A stretch of DNA of 64,000 nt from assembly GCA_029449235.1 (NCBI GenBank), contig JANATG010000020.1, positions 186,001 through 250,000 on the forward strand, in the 5' to 3' direction. Source of the DNA: Linnemannia schmuckeri (taxonomy: Eukaryota; Mortierellomycota; Mortierellomycetes; Mortierellales; Mortierellaceae). Below, piece by piece: positions 37,827 to 48,021 of the stretch (the first letter of the stretch is position 1; each line of letters opens with the position of its first letter). Position numbers and translations under genes: made by a program. The notes beneath the pieces were generated by a model. That model was not told the origin of the DNA. It saw only the letters and a program-made list of their open reading frames with translations, and ran no database searches.

Positions 37827-39860
37827 ATGTCGACTTCAACGCTCCAGCTTCTCCCGACAACAGCGACCGAGATTGCCCAGCTCGACCCCGCAACCCTGGC
37901 TTCGATTCCTGGGGTCGCCTATGACCTCAAACGCCTCAAGGTCTACTCGTCCTGTCTCCGCTGCAGAGCTAAGAAGGTCAAGTGCGACCGCAAGGAACCA
38001 TGTTCCCGCTGCGTCAAACACAGCGTCGAGTGCTCCTACCGTGAACTCGCCTCTGTCCAACTCGACATCCGTCAGTTTCAACGTCATCTCAACAACCCCA
38101 AAATCAGAAAGGATGGCGCCGGCATCATTACCTCGACTGCGACACCTATTATCACTCTCCCCTCAGGCGACACCGCCGTCCTCTCGCCCGCCACCACTGC
38201 TGCTGCTACTTTGATCGCAGCCGCCAAGGCTGGTGCCGCGGCCTCGCTCGCTGCTGGGTCGTCTGGCTCAGGCTCTAATAAAAAAAATTCTGCTGAGAAA
38301 AAGGCTGCTTCTGCTGCCGCTAAATCTTCTGCCTCGTCGCCCTCCAGCTCTACCCCCGTCTCGCCCACGACCGCCACTGCTGCCACTCCTCTCCACTCAC
38401 ACCCGGGAAGCCCCGCAAGCAGTGGCAGCAGTACCGATACTGAGTCTGATACCCCCATGTCGGCTCCCGCCTCGGCCAAGAGCATCGCCATGGCTCGCGC
38501 TAAGGTCCATAAGATCATCCGTCGCAAGCCTGTCGTCCACAAGCCTACTGTCGCCCCCACCGAGAGGTTCGAGTCCACTCAAGTTCAGCGTCACCTTCAT
38601 CTCAACAGCCAGTTGGTTGCCCATGTCATCGAAGCCGATGATGATGAGGAGGAGGACGAGGACGCTGAGGAGGACAACGATATGGATGACGACGATGAAG
38701 ATGAGGACGAGATCGAGCGTGTCGTCTTGCGCAGCAACCCTGGTTCTGGCCCCACCTTCTCCCACGTTGCCACTCCCCAGCAGCAGCAAGCTGACGCCAA
38801 CATGTCGTCCGAGACTGAGGATGAGGATCAGCCCCAGAGCCGTCGTCGTCGCAACAACGAAGACGTCCCTATCTGGCGCGCCAAGGCCGTTGGCAAGCAC
38901 AAGCAGACCGTCCACGAGCAAGACCTGGCCGAGACTTTTGGCCTCGCCGCCTACCTCCAGGCCAAGGAGTCGTCCATGGATGCTGGTGTCCCCGGTCAGA
39001 CGATCGATTACGATATGGAGCTCGAACGCGCCCTTGCCCAACGCCTGCCCACCTCCTTCTCTCGTCCTGACCGCTCATTGTCTCGTGCTCGTAAATATGC
39101 CCAGGCTGGGTACAATCCTTCTTTGCCCTATGCCCGCCCCTCGCACTGCCAGCTTGCCGGTGCCGCTGGTAATGGAGCTCATGCCCCTGTCGCTGCCAAC
39201 TGCTGCTGCCAGATTGCGGCCAAGCAGGGCCAGGCACCCGGCACTTGCTTCTTCTCAGAGAAGGATGGTCGTTCCTTCATCCGAGAGGAGGACTCGTCTA
39301 TGTCACCTCCGCCAGCTCAGGTTGTAGGATATGAGCAAGGCGAGACCGGTCGTATTGCCTACTCGCCCTCGTACCAGCCTTCGTACAACGCCAAGAACAC
39401 TGCTTCTGGTACTGCTGCTGCTGGTCCTGTCTCGCCTGTTAGCGCACAAAAGATGGAGTGGTCTTCCTCATCGTCGTCGAACTCGTCTATGCTCCCTCCA
39501 GCTCTCGCTCTTACGTCGCTGAAGAAGTTTGACTCTTCCTCTTCGTCATCCTCCCCAGTCTCATCGCCCAGAATCGAGTTGCCTCCCATTTACTTACCCA
39601 AGCTGCCCTTCCATCAGACCACCCCCGCTTCATCTGACTTGTCGGCCTTCCAAGTTGGTCGCAGCAGCACCAACAAGGGTACCAACGGCAACAGCAGTAG
39701 CAGCGGTGACAGTCGTGCTCCGCTCGAGATTGCATGCAAGTTCAACGAGCCCAACGTCGATGCGTGGGACATGATTGAGAAGCCGCTCTCACGTACTGTC
39801 CCCATCACGACCAAGCGTGGTCGTTCTGTCAAGATGGAGATGAACTGGATCCTCTCTTAA
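37827..39860 (+). CDS. Zn2Cys6 (fungal binuclear cluster) transcription regulator
   Basis: A single-exon gene of 677 residues. An upstream in-frame ATG at about 37641 would add a Ser/Leu-rich stretch, but the ATG at 37827 follows an A-rich leader and gives a compact start before the domain, so I chose it. Residues 43-69 form C-X2-C-X6-C-X5-C-X2-C-X6-C (CLRCRAKKVKC...CSRC...C), the DNA-binding cluster of Gal4-type factors. The rest is low complexity: Ala/Ser/Thr-rich, an acidic Asp/Glu run near residues 272-296 that could activate transcription, and Ser/Pro-rich tracts. I see no middle homology region or coiled coil after the cluster, so dimerisation is unclear. Several GATA-type sites lie upstream. 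Targets are unknown. Confidence 0.88.
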   Translation: MSTSTLQLLPTTATEIAQLDPATLASIPGVAYDLKRLKVYSSCLRCRAKKVKCDRKEPCSRCVKHSVECSYRELASVQLDIRQFQRHLNNPKIRKDGAGIITSTATPIITLPSGDTAVLSPATTAAATLIAAAKAGAAASLAAGSSGSGSNKKNSAEKKAASAAAKSSASSPSSSTPVSPTTATAATPLHSHPGSPASSGSSTDTESDTPMSAPASAKSIAMARAKVHKIIRRKPVVHKPTVAPTERFESTQVQRHLHLNSQLVAHVIEADDDEEEDEDAEEDNDMDDDDEDEDEIERVVLRSNPGSGPTFSHVATPQQQQADANMSSETEDEDQPQSRRRRNNEDVPIWRAKAVGKHKQTVHEQDLAETFGLAAYLQAKESSMDAGVPGQTIDYDMELERALAQRLPTSFSRPDRSLSRARKYAQAGYNPSLPYARPSHCQLAGAAGNGAHAPVAANCCCQIAAKQGQAPGTCFFSEKDGRSFIREEDSSMSPPPAQVVGYEQGETGRIAYSPSYQPSYNAKNTASGTAAAGPVSPVSAQKMEWSSSSSSNSSMLPPALALTSLKKFDSSSSSSSPVSSPRIELPPIYLPKLPFHQTTPASSDLSAFQVGRSSTNKGTNGNSSSSGDSRAPLEIACKFNEPNVDAWDMIEKPLSRTVPITTKRGRSVKMEMNWILS

Positions 39861-40878
39861 AAAAATCATAGTAGCTTCTTTTTGATAATACATAGGCATA
39901 TAGGTCTTTTCTTTATTCTTTCACTCCTCACTCTTTGCACAACAACCCTTTTGTTTTCTTTTTTTTTTCTTCGTGCAACAATAGTACATAGCATTTTTTT
40001 TCAATAGTTTTCCTCCTCCTTCCCTCATCGACTGTAACATATTCAACACAATAACAAAACACTTTTTCAACGCGGTTAATGTGTACGTGCGCGATGAGAT
40101 GTAATGATGTCAGGAGATAGAGAGATATCGCTGGGGAGGTTGAGTCGTATAGATGGGACTGAAAAAAAATGGTAAGCACTTTTCGGTTGTAGTATTAATT
40201 AAGGCAGTTCAGCTTTCTCAGCAGCAAGCTAGTTGGATGCATGTCCCAAATAAAGGGATAGAGAGAGGAAAAAAAAAAGGGGGGGGGGGGGGGGGGGGGA
40301 ACGTGTGCAACACAGAGAATCAGCTCTACGGAGATGCAAGATTGCTTGTGCTCTCGACCCCCTTTTTGTATTGTTTGTTATTTCTGAGGTGGTGAAGAGA
40401 AAAGAGAAACATACAAAGTCGTCGCCTGTTTTTCTTGGACAATGGATCAATCTTCAGGAGGGAGGAGAAAAAAAGTACAGTCCTGTTATCTTACAAAAAA
40501 AAACCAATTTTTTTTTGCATACGTCCAATCATTTTCAAAAAAGACGCCAGAAAGAAGTGATCTCCCTTCATACAAAAACGGACTCGTGCAGACATTCCTC
40601 TGAATAATGTTCGTTCCCTTAAACTTGTCCTTTTTGAATCCCCTGATCCTTTATTTTTTTTATTATGGGATATTAGTTGTGTGGTGTTCTTTTACTGGCG
40701 TGTTAGATTGAGAAAAAGGCAGTTACTGGTACAGAGAGAAAAGGTAAGATTGAAAAGGACCATATTGTTCGGCGTTAAAAGAGCAAGCAGAACTAACCAC
40801 AAACAAGCGCATCGTAATGTAGAATTTCGTGTAAGTCAGGCAGTGGTACTGGTCATTTTTTTAAAGCATGTTTCTTAA
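39861..40878. other. Intergenic region, no gene seen
   Basis: 3' flank of the Zn2Cys6 gene with T runs and the G21 tract. Confidence 0.45.
40279..40299. repeat. A10-G21 homopolymer tract
   Basis: Ten adenines followed by about 21 guanines on the plus strand. The G run could form quadruplex structures. Confidence 0.85.
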
Positions 40879-41028
40879 CCTTCTTGACTTTATTGCGTGG
40901 AACGGGATACGGTACGAGATGAAAAGTTTTCGGTTATATGCTGTTACCACCAGAGGTGGAGAGGTAGAGCAAAAGTAGGAGAAGGAAGCAGAGAAGAGGA
41001 AGAGGAAGAGGAGAGAAAATGAAAAGTA

Positions 41029-41584
41029 AGGGCTACTCACAGTCATCTCGGCAGTAGATCCAATAGCCCAATTATAGCCGTCAGCAGCACAGTCCTTAGG
41101 AACACTTCCGAGAAGTGGCTTGGCTGCATTAACACATCCTTCATACATTGCTCGATATCGAAACCTGAAGTGATCAAGGCATCAAAGGAGGCAATGGTGT
41201 ATTCTGAAGCCTTGGTGGCATCTAGAACTTTGGCCTGTGGCTTAAAGGCCTTGACAAGACTGTCGTGATCTGGGGCTTGTAACCTGCCAACTTCCCTTTA
41301 ACGGCGTCGTAGGTGCCGGAGCAGGTCATGACGGACGCGTAGTACTGTCCATCAAGTCCTGGCACTTGATTGGCGGGCTATTCCCACGCTTTACTTGGTT
41401 TGACCAAATAATCATACACGATGAATGGAAGCAAAGCCAAATTTTGGTAAGCTACGAAACACGAATACGCGGTACGAGTGGCGTAGCTATGCTTGAAAAA
41501 TATGGAGTCGAAACTGCATTTTTCGCCTTTAGCGGAGGTGCAAGTCATGGCGACAGTGCAGAGGACAAAAGACAGAATCTTCAT
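41029..41584 (-). pseudogene. Decayed gene for a small secreted Cys-containing protein
   Basis: On the minus strand a signal-peptide start (MKILSFVLCTVAMTCTSAKG, ATG at 41584) is followed by coding-like pieces in changing frames: GLDGQYYASVMTCSGTYDAV, then DSLVKAFKPQAKVLDATKAS, then YEGCVNAAKPLLGSVPKDC. The pieces abut without splice sites that would join them, so at least two frame changes are needed. A donor-like GTGAGT follows the last piece near 41028. I do not recognise the family; even spacing of Cys and the leader suggest a small secreted protein. It could still be a working gene with introns I have missed. Confidence 0.45.
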
Positions 41585-42391
41585 TTTGATGCTGGGAGGA
41601 AGAGAGAGATGAGGGCGTGGTTATAGCGAACTGGAGGATCTGAAGTGGTTGAAAGTGTTGCGAATTGGAATGAAAAATAAAATAAAAAAAAGAGAGAAGC
41701 AGTGGCGATCACTTCGTTTTATGTGTCTCTTAGAATGTAGACAGACGGTAGCAACCAACAGTTATTCATTATATTCACAGAGAGACGGTAGTTCCACTCC
41801 AAGGTCTGGAGAGATTGTCAAGAGAGGTTGGAAGATGTGCGTCCCTTGGACCCTGTGCAAAAAAATGAGAGAGAAAATTTTTTTGAGCTCTCTCAGGAGA
41901 TGGTTGTCCTTTCAGTGATTTTTTTTATTAATTCCTAGTCCTAGCTGATCCCCGGCTCTGCTCTTCCTTAACCAATAACATTCAGACCCTTTGCTTTAGA
42001 GGTTTCCTTTCCTGCCTCTTCTTCGTGAAAGAACGAAATAACATGGGCTTTTATGCATCTACTCCTATTTTTTCCTCTCTGGTTTGGCATTTCCCTTACT
42101 TTTTGGAGAAACACAGAGAAAACGAGGTCTTCCCCCCGACATTCCATCGTACCCACTTTCTTATTATTTTCGATATAACCAAGAAGGCTGGAGGATGTTA
42201 CACAAGAAGCGACACCAACCGAGTTGATAACTGCCACGAAAAAAAGTCGAGATTTCTTGTTTGCTTCTGTTGTCGTTGGTGTCGACGTGACTGAACAGAA
42301 TTACTCCAGGCAAAGACAACCTACCATGAATAAATAAAAAGAAATAAATAAGAAGCGCTATAGCAAAACGCGAAAAAGCACGTTTACACTA
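41585..42391. other. Intergenic region, no gene seen
   Basis: Short unsupported frames only. The right end carries direct repeats of GCACGTTTTACACTA-like sequence, one of which was the LINE target. Confidence 0.4.
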
Positions 42392-42405
42392 GCACGTTTT
42401 ACACT

Positions 42406-44197
42406 TTTTTTTTTTTTTTTTTCGTACGCAATTTTATTTCTCCAGTGAAAAGCCCAAGAAAGGCATTCGATAGTGAAAGGAGCTACATACCAAACTCGTC
42501 CAAGAACCATCCACCAGTCGCAGTCCGGTCCACAACCTGGCTCTGCGCAACAATTGCCGCTGCTCCTCACAGCTTCAATAGAAGAAAATAAAACTAAACA
42601 CGAAGAAAAGGAATTCTTCCCATCCTCTCCATTAATGACAATCTCCTCCTTCCCAACAAACTATCCAGCAACCGCTCATCGGCCGCGCGTGGATCCATGG
42701 ACGCTCCAGGGCAGCGCCCATTCTCATGTGTGGCTAGCGAAGCGCCACACGGGCAAAAACCATCTTGTGTGATGTAGCCGTATCCCTGACTCCAGTCACC
42801 TCGGGGACCTGTGTACTTGGAGGTCTTGTTCTTGACGGAGATGCCTTGTGTCTGCTCCCACGCGATCGTCGCGGAGCACCGAGGCTTCCATATCAACTCC
42901 GAAGCCTGCGCCTCCAGGTAGCCAACAAACCTATGCAAAATTGTCTTGGCGATGGACTGTGGGGTCCGGAAAACCGCGGACCATTCAGTTAACATACTCT
43001 TGGGGGTGATACCGCGAAGGAGGTCCGAGACACTCCACTTGGGATTCTCATCACGATCGGGAGCAGGACTACCGCTGTGCACGGCTCGAGCTCCACCGAT
43101 AGAAGAGAATCCTTGAACATGTTCCGCATCCGAGGGCGACTGCCAGTGTATGGGGACCGGCCTTGGCATCTGGCGTCCATGGGCAATCGCACGATCATAT
43201 TCACGCTTCCTGGCGGCGTTGTAGCTGTTTGTCGCCTGTACACCCCATCCATCAATCCTATCCATGGCCTCCTTCCAGATCGTAGTGGTGGTTTCTGCAG
43301 AAAGGGGACAATTCCAGACATGTTTGTTGTCCTCCTCCTCAAGCTCGCATCGTCGGCACAGGCAGGTCGAATAAAGGTTCGGTTTGCGCGCTTGCATAGA
43401 GTTCAAAGTGGGCAACATGCCATGCAGCTTCTTGATGTGATGTGTACGTTGGTGAGAGTCCTTGCTGTTGCTGTAGAATGTAAAGACGGCTCGCCTATCA
43501 TGAACATGGGCCAGGGTCGATCGCCACTCCACGTCCTCGATGTCTGGGATCGCCCTCTTGACTCGCCTCTGTGCTGTCCAGGCCTGATGGTGCCGAATTG
43601 TCGTTTGTTGTTTGAGCAGCTGCCGAAGATCAATCTCCACAAGCCCACCGTAACAATATGCAAAGTTCCTAATGTCCGTCTGTTGCGCCAGATCCACCAC
43701 TACGGGTACTGTGTCGCTCTGTGCAGCCTCCTTTGCCGCCTGGTCTGCAAGCTCATTCCCATGTACATTGCTATGTCCCTTTATCCACTCCACCTCAACC
43801 CCGCCTGGCCGAGTTTCCACAATCTGCCAGAGTACCGCCCAAATACCAGCGTATGTGCTCCTGAACCGCTTCCTGGGCAGAACATTCCGACGATTCTTTA
43901 CTAGTCGGCGGTACTGGTCTACCACTGACTGGTTATCAAGGCGAACTATAATGTCCTGCTCCGGAGGTGCTGCCAGAATTGCAGCTAGAAGACCCAGAAG
44001 TTCGGCCTTGGCCGAGGAGGCATGTCCGTCCGTTCGTCCTTGAATCGTGAGAGGATTGTCCTGAGAGAGGTCGACAGCTCCAAAAGCCTGAGAGACATTC
44101 TTCATTCCAGAGTTCAAAAGGGATCCGTCCGAATACAGAATGCGTGGCGTGGTGTTGTTAACCGGTGTGTCCTGTATGGCACGCATGGAAGCCGCTT
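42406..44197 (-). mobile_element. 5'-truncated LINE copy with intact RNase H end of ORF2
   Basis: A 1.8-kb minus-strand copy starting in the codons for EAASMRAIQDTPV and running to the tail. Its 535-codon frame (stop at 42594) is open and matches the C-terminal part of the complete element almost residue for residue, with RNase H motifs YSDGS, AKAELL, RLDNQS and GNELADQAA, the CLCRRCELEEED Cys motif and the end DERLLDSLLGRRRLSLMER. GCACGTTTTACACT at 42392-42405 and 44198-44211 is the 14-bp target duplication. Near identity and an open frame point to a recent insertion. Confidence 0.95.
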
Positions 44198-44390
44198 GCA
44201 CGTTTTACACTAGCACGTTTCATTTTACATGAGGGTGCTTTCAATTGCCATTCCCTAAGTGCAAAATTCAATTTTGATAAATGAATAAACACCATGTAGG
44301 AATTTTCAGCTCACAAAAACCGCGTTTTTAAACTCAAAGACACTTTACAAAGCGCCGGTTTGGATACACTTTTGAGATCCCCTGGATTCA

Positions 44391-44573
44391 TTTCCTAGCT
44401 TTCCGGGCTCAAAGTAGCCAGAAATAAGTGTTTTCATTGAATCTTCTAAAAATTTGAAGATGTAGAATTGCAAATATCAACTGGTATCTGAAGTTACGGG
44501 GATCTAGCTCAAATGGTAGAGCGCTCGCTTAGCATGCGAGAGGCACTGGGATCGATGCCCAGGTTCTCCAACT
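44391..44573 (+). repeat. Left arm of a 183-bp inverted duplication
   Basis: Matches the reverse complement of 46694-46876 with at least one difference (ACTGG versus ACCGG near 44480). It carries tRNA-Ala. It starts with TTTCCTAGCTTTCC, the reverse complement of the target motif used at 46863. Confidence 0.9.
44498..44570 (+). tRNA. tRNA-Ala (anticodon AGC), left copy
   Basis: A 73-nt cloverleaf. D stem GCTC/GAGC, anticodon stem CTCGC/GCGAG with loop TTAGCAT, T stem CTGGG/CCCAG. The acceptor GGGGATC pairs with GTTCTCC except for a T-T mismatch at 6-67. The G3-T70 pair, the alanine identity mark, is present. No intron. Confidence 0.9.
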
Positions 44574-44683
44574 TAACATTTAGTTAACTCACTTCTCTCA
44601 TCCTCAAGGTGTGAGAGATCAACTTTTTCAAAACTAGAGTGTGTTCGGGGCAAGCCCCGGGCCACGTTTTGTGCCTCTTCAAT

Positions 44684-45642
44684 TTTTTTTACGGGTTAAT
44701 CTATTCGACAACCCGGGTTGCTCATTTTATTTGACAACCCTTTCCTTATTAGGAAAGTTTCATTGCTTATTTGACAACCCCCTACCCACTCTCATTTTTC
44801 AACCCGGGTTGCCATATAACAGGAGGCTATGTGGTATATGACGAATGAGTGTGTCTGCTGTGGATACTGTGATAGCAGCGAGGACTGTTATCTTACTTTG
44901 CCTCCAGTCTTCCCAACAACCACGCCTTCTAGACACTAGTAACACCTCCTTCTCTTTTTGTAAATAAACAGTATCCGTTCTTAAGCTTTTCTCCCGTTCC
45001 TAATATATTCTTGTCTTTACCCTCATCCTTGTCTCCTTCTATTCTCCTGTTCATAACCCCGTGCTCTGCTCTAGTTACAGATAGCCTAAAGGAATCGCTC
45101 CCCTTTTTTCGTTATTATTATTCAAGTCATGGAGAACACTAACTTGGTCACAGAGGCATAAAAGCTATCGAAGCTTCGCACTTCATTTAACACTCACAAA
45201 AGAAAATTGCCAAAAAAAAAACAAACAAAAGTTATACGGGAAGCCGCACCTATTGTAATTGCAGCAGAGCAAGGGGGTGTGGACAAGGGAATAGAAGGAG
45301 ACAAGATTGTGGGGGTAAGGGCTTAAGAAACAAGATAGGGAACAAGGCACACGCGTGTGAAGAGAGAGAAAGGGACAAGAAAGGATACTGTTAATGGTAC
45401 GGGCGAACTAGGGTATTAATGTATGCTTAGTTACATGGTGATGGTGGTGTGGTTGGGGTCAGATGGTTGGGTGCAGAGGTATGGCAGGTGTATCGGGAGT
45501 CAGTGGTACAGGTGCATGGTTCAGGCGCATCAAGGGTGTAATTTGGCAACTGGGTTGCCAAATTATTTTGCAAAATGTGACTGCCGGGTTGTCAATTAAG
45601 GCGAGCAACCCGGGTTGTCGAATAGATTAACCCTTTTTTTAC
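44684..45642. mobile_element. 941-bp non-autonomous DNA transposon (terminal inverted repeats)
   Basis: Exact 31-bp inverted repeats at 44693-44723 and 45603-45633 begin GGGTTAATCTATTCG and contain CAACCCGGGTTG. TTTTTTTAC flanks both sides (44684-44692 and 45634-45642) as a 9-bp target duplication. Inside the ends are further CAACCC/GGGTTG repeats. No transposase frame is present. A 9-bp duplication fits Mutator-like elements; an 8-bp hAT reading cannot be excluded because the target is a T run. Confidence 0.8.
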
Positions 45643-46071
45643 ATATTTTCTCTCTTTTTATTTTTTTTTTTATGAATAATATACACTGGCTTCCAAAACT
45701 GTACAAACGTTTTGTATTTTTTTCTTATTTCTTTCATTGCGAAAGTGGGAACGTCCCATTGTTACTCATATCACAGTGGTGAAAACCCTTTACTGATGTA
45801 CATTGTATCAAAGTTGTAGATCGATAGCTTTTGTATTGACGTTGCTATTGACTTTTTCTAACGACCCCTTTTTTATCGTTCCTTGACTAACCTCTTTTTT
45901 TCTTTTATTCGAGTGTATTGCCATATAATAAGTTTATTTTTCTCTTCTTTTTGTTCTTGGTGTGTATGTCCGACTACAAGCACCAAGTTGTGTTTTTCTT
46001 GCCTTTCTAAATGTGAGCCATGAGGAAAATGACATTAAAGTGCACTGGCTACGATTCTTGAGAGTTGGAAC
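45643..46071. other. Spacer DNA, no gene seen
   Basis: AT-rich sequence inside the inverted duplication, with no supported feature. Confidence 0.4.
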
Positions 46072-46162
46072 ATATCTGTAGGCTTGACTCCACCTCCTAG
46101 GAGAAAGGCATGAGGCAAGCCTCATGCTCGCTTCTCAGGGGAAGTGGAGTCGATATCTGTAG
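46072..46162. mobile_element. 71-bp foldback insertion
   Basis: ATATCTGTAG at 46072-46081 and 46153-46162 flanks a long imperfect hairpin. The outer stem is GACTCCAC/GTGGAGTC and the inner stem GCATGAGGC/GCCTCATGC with a two-base loop. Confidence 0.6.
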
Positions 46163-46693
46163 AAGAATGCGTCAAAAAAAAGAAAGGGAAAGAATGAGGA
46201 AAAAAATGAGAAAATGAATAGTCTCCCTTTCGGCTCACTTTACGTAGACAGGAATCAAAACCTCTTTCGCACAGCGAAGGTCCTCACGAAGTGAGATCTA
46301 TTGGACCAATTAACCAAGTGAACAATAGAGGCGGCCGTAAACCCCAAAAAGGAGCCTCGCTCCTCTTTCGTCTTTCAGTGCACCGAGCTACTTACAACAA
46401 CAAAAAAACAAGCATCGAGCTTTTACAATGCTGTCGTAGCCTGTTCAAATCTCATAATGTTGTCGTAGCCTGCTTAAACCTGGATGATCAAAGGGGAAGT
46501 TGCATGCCTTGCTGCTGTGAAAACACTTGACCCTCTTACGCGTATCACTCACCGGTGCCTTGGGATCTTTAGGGTTTTTTAATAACTCAGAACCCGTTTC
46601 TAAGTTACTAAAAAAAAAGAAGAGGCGCTTCCGGGGCTTCGCACCGGGTATACCTCTAGTAAGAATAAAACAAGCAAACAAAAGAAAGTATTC
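46163..46693. other. Spacer DNA with small repeats, no gene seen
   Basis: Contains a degenerate tandem pair of about 28 nt (TGTCGTAGCCTG at about 46430 and 46461) and small hairpins such as GGAGCCTCGCTCC. No supported gene. Confidence 0.4.
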
Positions 46694-46876
46694 AGTTGGA
46701 GAACCTGGGCATCGATCCCAGTGCCTCTCGCATGCTAAGCGAGCGCTCTACCATTTGAGCTAGATCCCCGTAACTTCAGATACCGGTTGATATTTGCAAT
46801 TCTACATCTTCAAATTTTTAGAAGATTCAATGAAAACACTTATTTCTGGCTACTTTGAGCCCGGAAAGCTAGGAAA
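46694..46876 (-). repeat. Right arm of the 183-bp inverted duplication
   Basis: Reverse complement of 44391-44573, carrying the second tRNA-Ala and ending in GGAAAGCTAGGAAA, where the SINE is inserted. Confidence 0.9.
46697..46769 (-). tRNA. tRNA-Ala (anticodon AGC), right copy
   Basis: Identical over its 73 nt to the copy at 44498, including the 6-67 T-T acceptor mismatch, but on the other strand. Confidence 0.9.
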
Positions 46877-47320
46877 TCCGGGCGGGCGAGCCCACCAAGT
46901 TGGTAAAGCTTCCCCCTCTCAGCGCGAGGGTCGTGGGTTCAGACCTACGAAGATACGCTCAATTAGGATGTGACGGTATTGCGCTAGTCTCCCCTGTCCA
47001 GGAGGCCTGAGATGAAATAGTTCTCAGACGCATACAAGTGCATGGACAGAGTGAGTATGCCCACTATATGGCTACGTAACTCTGGTGATGAGCCAGTCGG
47101 AATGCCGTGTGGAGCCTGCCAACAACGGCGGACCGCTTAGACCAACCTTTCCAGTGCTCAAGTACATTCTGTCGGGTAACCGGCTTCCTGCACAAGCATA
47201 CTAAAATGCCTCTGTGCAAAATAAGTACGCGCACCTAGTTAAGACTTAGATTAAAAAAATATCGTGTACTGCACAGATAGGCCATGTCAGAGGCAATTCT
47301 AGAAATAAAAAAAAAAAAAA
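46877..47320 (+). mobile_element. tRNA-derived SINE
   Basis: About 444 bp. The first ~80 nt resemble a tRNA: a D-arm-like GAGC...GCTT segment with GTTGGTAAAGC, an anticodon-like CCTC/GAGG stem and a B-box-like GGGTTCAGACCT. An unrelated body follows, and it ends AGAAATAAA plus an A run. GGAAAGCTAGGAAA at 46863-46876 and 47321-47334 flanks it. It has no coding capacity. Confidence 0.7.
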
Positions 47321-47334
47321 GGAAAGCTAGGAAA

Positions 47335-47803
47335 TCCGCGACGATCGCGTGGGAGCAGACACAAGGCATCTCCGTCAAGAACAAGACCTCCAAGTACACA
47401 GGTCCCCGAGGTGACTGGAGTCGAGGATACGGCTACATCACCCAAGATGGTTTTTGCCCGTGTGGCGCTTCGCTAGCCACACATGAGAATGGGCGCTGCC
47501 CTGGAGCGTCCATGGATCCACGCGCGGCCGATGAGCGGTTGCTGGATAGTTTGTTGGGAAGGAGGAGATTGTCATTAATGGAGAGGATGGGAAGAATTCC
47601 TTTTCTTCGTATTTAGTTTTATTTTCTTCTATTGAAGCTGTGAGGAGCAGCGGCAATTGTTGCGCAGAGCCAGGTTGTGGACCGGACTGCGACTGGTGGA
47701 TGGCTCTTGGAAGAGTTTGGTATGTAGCTCCTTTCACTATCAAATGCCTTTCTTGAGCTTTTCACTGGAGAAATAAAATTGCGTACGAAAAAAAAAAAAA
47801 AAA
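47335..47803 (+). mobile_element. 5'-truncated LINE copy in the SINE target repeat
   Basis: Plus-strand last ~100 codons of LINE ORF2 (IAWEQTQGIS to GRIPFLRI), the 3' untranslated part and an A tail. It sits between GGAAAGCTAGGAAA copies at 47321-47334 and 47804-47817. Confidence 0.92.
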
Positions 47804-48021
47804 GGAAAGCTAGGAAACGGAAAAACTTTCCTTCCTACCACAAGCGTGACACAAGCTCTAAACCGTTTTTCGTAGTTTTACCCCTGTTCCTCGAGTCTCC
47901 AACCCGGTTGCTTGAGAAATTCTTATTCTCCTTTATTTTCTGCTTTTATACACCAAATTTTGTCCTCTATACCTACACCCATTCTTGAAAAAACCCAAAA
48001 AACATTCTTATCCTCTTTGCA

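Noticed and set aside
38084..39735. Long frames in other phases across the Zn2Cys6 gene
   Set aside because: Produced by C-ending codon use and Ser/Ala repeats of the true gene.
46877..46960. SINE head as a functional tRNA gene
   Set aside because: The T loop is one base short and the acceptor stem does not close; it fits a SINE promoter better.
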